This document shows positions 61,768 through 64,000 of a stretch of DNA of 64,000 nucleotides, piece after piece. Origin of the DNA: Petrolisthes cinctipes. Its lineage: Eukaryota; Arthropoda; Malacostraca; Decapoda; Porcellanidae. Each line of letters starts with the position of its first letter. The first letter of the stretch is position 1. The stretch lies in assembly GCA_033782935.1 (NCBI GenBank), contig JAWQEG010000710.1, forward strand, positions 1,116,001-1,180,000, written 5' to 3'. The notes below the pieces were generated by a model. It was not told the origin of the DNA and ran no database searches. It saw only the letters and a list, made by a program, of their open reading frames with translations. Position numbers and translations under genes: made by a program.

Positions 61768-64000
61768 GTGCTAGAATATTTTCAAAATTTAGGCAAAAAA
61801 CAGGCTAAAAATCGATATTTTAGGTCCCCAAAGTCGATATGTGCATGCATCTTCTGTACCCGTTTATATCTCAAATTCAGGCTCAAAACACCCGAAAATT
61901 CAATATTTTTGGGTCCCAGAAGCGATATGTACATGCCTACTCAATGTTAGAATATTTTCAAAATACAGGCAGAAAAACAAGTTAAAAATCGATATTTTAG
62001 GTGCCTAAGTCAATAAGTGCATGCATCTTCTGTACCCATTTACTTCCCAAATTCAGGCTCAAAACACCCGAATATTCGATATTTTTGGGTCCCAGAAGCG
62101 ATGTGTACATGCCTACTTCGTGTTTGAGTATTTTCAAATTACAGGTCCAAAATATGCTCAAAATCGATATTTTAGGTGCAAAAAGTCGATATGTGCATGG
62201 ATCTTCAGTACCAGTTTATATCCCAAATTCAGGATTAAAACACTCGAAAATTTAATATTTTTGGGTCCCAGAAGCGATCTGTACATGCCTACTCAGTGCT
62301 AGAATATTTTCAAAATTTAGGCAAAAAACATGCTAAAAATCGATATTTTAGGTGCCCAACGTCGATATGTGCATGCATCTTCTGTACCCGTTTAAATCTC
62401 AAATTCAGGCTCAAAACACCCGAAAATTCAATATTTTTGGGTCCCAGAAGCGATCTGTACATGCCTAATCCTTGCTAGAATTTTTTCAAGATACAGACCC
62501 AAAACATGCTGAAAATCGATATTTTAGGTGCAAAAAGTCGATATGTGCATGCATATTCTGTACCCGTTTATATCCCGTATATAAGCTCAAAACATGCTAA
62601 AAATCGATATTTTAAGTGTCCAAAGTCGATATGTGCATGCATCTTCTGTACCCGTTTATATCTCAAATTCAGGCCCAAAACACCCGAAAATTCGATATTT
62701 TTGGGTTCCAGAAGCGATCTGTACATGCCTAATCATTGCTAGAATTTTCTCAAAATACAGACCCAAACATGCTGAAAATCGATATTTTAGGTGCCCAAAG
62801 TCAATATGTCCATGCATCTTCAGTACTCGTTTATAACTCAAATTCAGACTCAAAACACCCGAAAATTCGATATTTTTGAGTCACAGAAGCGATCTGTATA
62901 TGCCTACGCAGTAACAGAATAATTAAAAAAACACGCCCAAAACATGCTGAAAATCGATATTTTAGGTGCCCAAAGTCAATATGTGTATGCATCTTCTGTA
63001 CCCGTGTATATCTCAAATTCAGGCTCAAAACACCCGAAAAATTCGATATTTTTGGGTCCCAGAAGCGATCTGTACATGCCTACTTAGTGCTAGAATATTT
63101 TCAAAATACAGGCCCAAAACATGCTGAAAATCGATATTTTAGGTGCCCAAAGTCGATATGTGCTTGCATCTTCAGTAGCCGTTTATATCTCAAATTCATG
63201 CTCAAAACACCCGAAAACTCGATATTTTTGGGTCCCAGAAGCGATCTGTACATGCCTACTCAGTAATAGAACATTTTCAAAATTCAGGTCTAAAACATGC
63301 TGAAAATCGATATTTTAGGTGCCCAAAGCCGATATGTGCTTGCATCTTCAGTAACCGTTTATATCTCAAATTCATGCTCATAACTCCCGAAAACTCGATA
63401 TTTTTGGGTCCCAGAAGCAATCTGTACATGCCTACTCAGTGCTAGAATATTTTCAAAATTTAGGCAAAGAACAGGCTAAAAATCGATATTTTATGTCCCC
63501 AAAGTCGATATGTGCATGCATCTTCTGTACCCGTTTATATCTCAAATTCAGGCTCAAAACACCCGAAAATTCAATATTTTTGGGTCCCAGAAGCGATCTG
63601 TACATGCCTAATCCTTGCTGGAATTTTCTCAAGATACAGACCCAAAACATGCTGAAAATCGATATTTTAGGTGCCCAAAGTCGATATGTGCATGCATCTT
63701 CTGTACCCGTTTATATCTCAAATTCAGGATCAAAATACCCGAAAATTTGATATTTTTGGGTTCCAGAGGCGATCTATTCATGCCTACTCAATGTTAGAAT
63801 ATTTTCAAAATACAGGCAGAAAAACAAGTTAAAAATCGATATTTTAGGTGCCTAAGTCAATAAGTGCATGCATCTTCTGTACCCATTTACATCCCAAATT
63901 CAGGCTCAAAACACCCGAATATTCGATATTTTTGGGTCCCAGAAGCGATGTGTACATGCCTACTTCGTGTTTGATTATTTTCAAATTACAGGCCCAAAAT
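61768..64000 (+). repeat. 1,671-bp higher-order repeat, second copy cut by window end
   Basis: The block at 61768 recurs at 63439 (1,671 bp, 9.5 monomers) with shared variants such as AACAGGCTAAAAATCGATA. The period equals the one at 9399-12771, although the variant content differs. Confidence 0.8.

Larger units (their letters stand above)
38171..64000 (+). repeat. Satellite A, forward array, continuing past the window end
   Basis: About 147 monomers of 176 bp in one orientation. This is a different mix of variants from the left array: many units carry CTCCGTGTTAGAGTATTTTC in place of CTCAGTGCTAGAATATTTTC, and the ACAAGTT class appears here as CAGGCAGAAAAACAAGTTAA. Monomers diverge from each other by many substitutions and 1-3-bp indels, but local higher-order blocks are much more alike. 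The array is not closed at 64000. No gene is embedded in it. Confidence 0.97.

Noticed and set aside
6931..64000. CRISPR-like array of regular repeats
   Set aside because: The repeats are contiguous with no unique spacers, monomers are 176 or 62 bp, and the surroundings are eukaryotic transposons. These are satellites.

Overview
The window looks like eukaryotic, gene-poor heterochromatin. It carries no recognisable intact host gene. About 86% of it (roughly 55.4 of 64 kb) is two unrelated tandem satellites. The rest is transposon debris, minisatellites and microsatellites. The likely host is an arthropod, perhaps a decapod crustacean. That rests on a non-LTR retrotransposon fragment with a C-terminal RNase H and CCHC tail, a Mutator-like transposase fragment of a type common in arthropods, abundant CA/CT/TAA microsatellites, and a short run of the arthropod telomere pentamer (CCTAA/TTAGG). 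The species assignment is inference.

Layout. 1-584: AT-rich sequence with nothing recognised. 585-2395 (minus): a 5'-truncated non-LTR retrotransposon with a broken RT thumb region, an open RNase H frame and a 3' tail. 2396-2580: short AT-rich tandem repeat. 2570-3586 (minus): N-terminal part of a Mutator-like transposase with an internal Pro/Gln minisatellite. 4016-4915: G-rich 14-bp minisatellite. 4916-6930: low-complexity and unassigned sequence. 6931-15336: satellite A, forward. 15337-20990: satellite A, reverse; it is a near-perfect mirror copy of 9088-14741. 20991-36123: satellite B, a 62/54-bp unit. 36124-36490 and 38171-64000: satellite A, forward, interrupted at 36491-38170 by a transposase-less foldback element flanked by TA.

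Satellite A has a 176-bp monomer that is itself a dimer of two homologous 88-bp halves. It is organised in several local higher-order repeats, some of them offset by a half monomer. Satellite B carries in most units a perfect 6-bp hairpin (GACTGT/ACAGTC) followed by a G-rich tract. The many 60-170 aa open frames in both satellites follow from the repeat periods not being multiples of three and are not genes.

The most striking structure is the 11.9-kb inverted duplication at 9088-20990: two 5,654-bp arms, a 595-bp spacer and only one mismatch noticed. It is either a very recent fold-back event or an assembly/read artefact. The second is the 1,680-bp foldback element, whose empty site can be read directly from the flanking satellite. 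I found no new protein-coding system.
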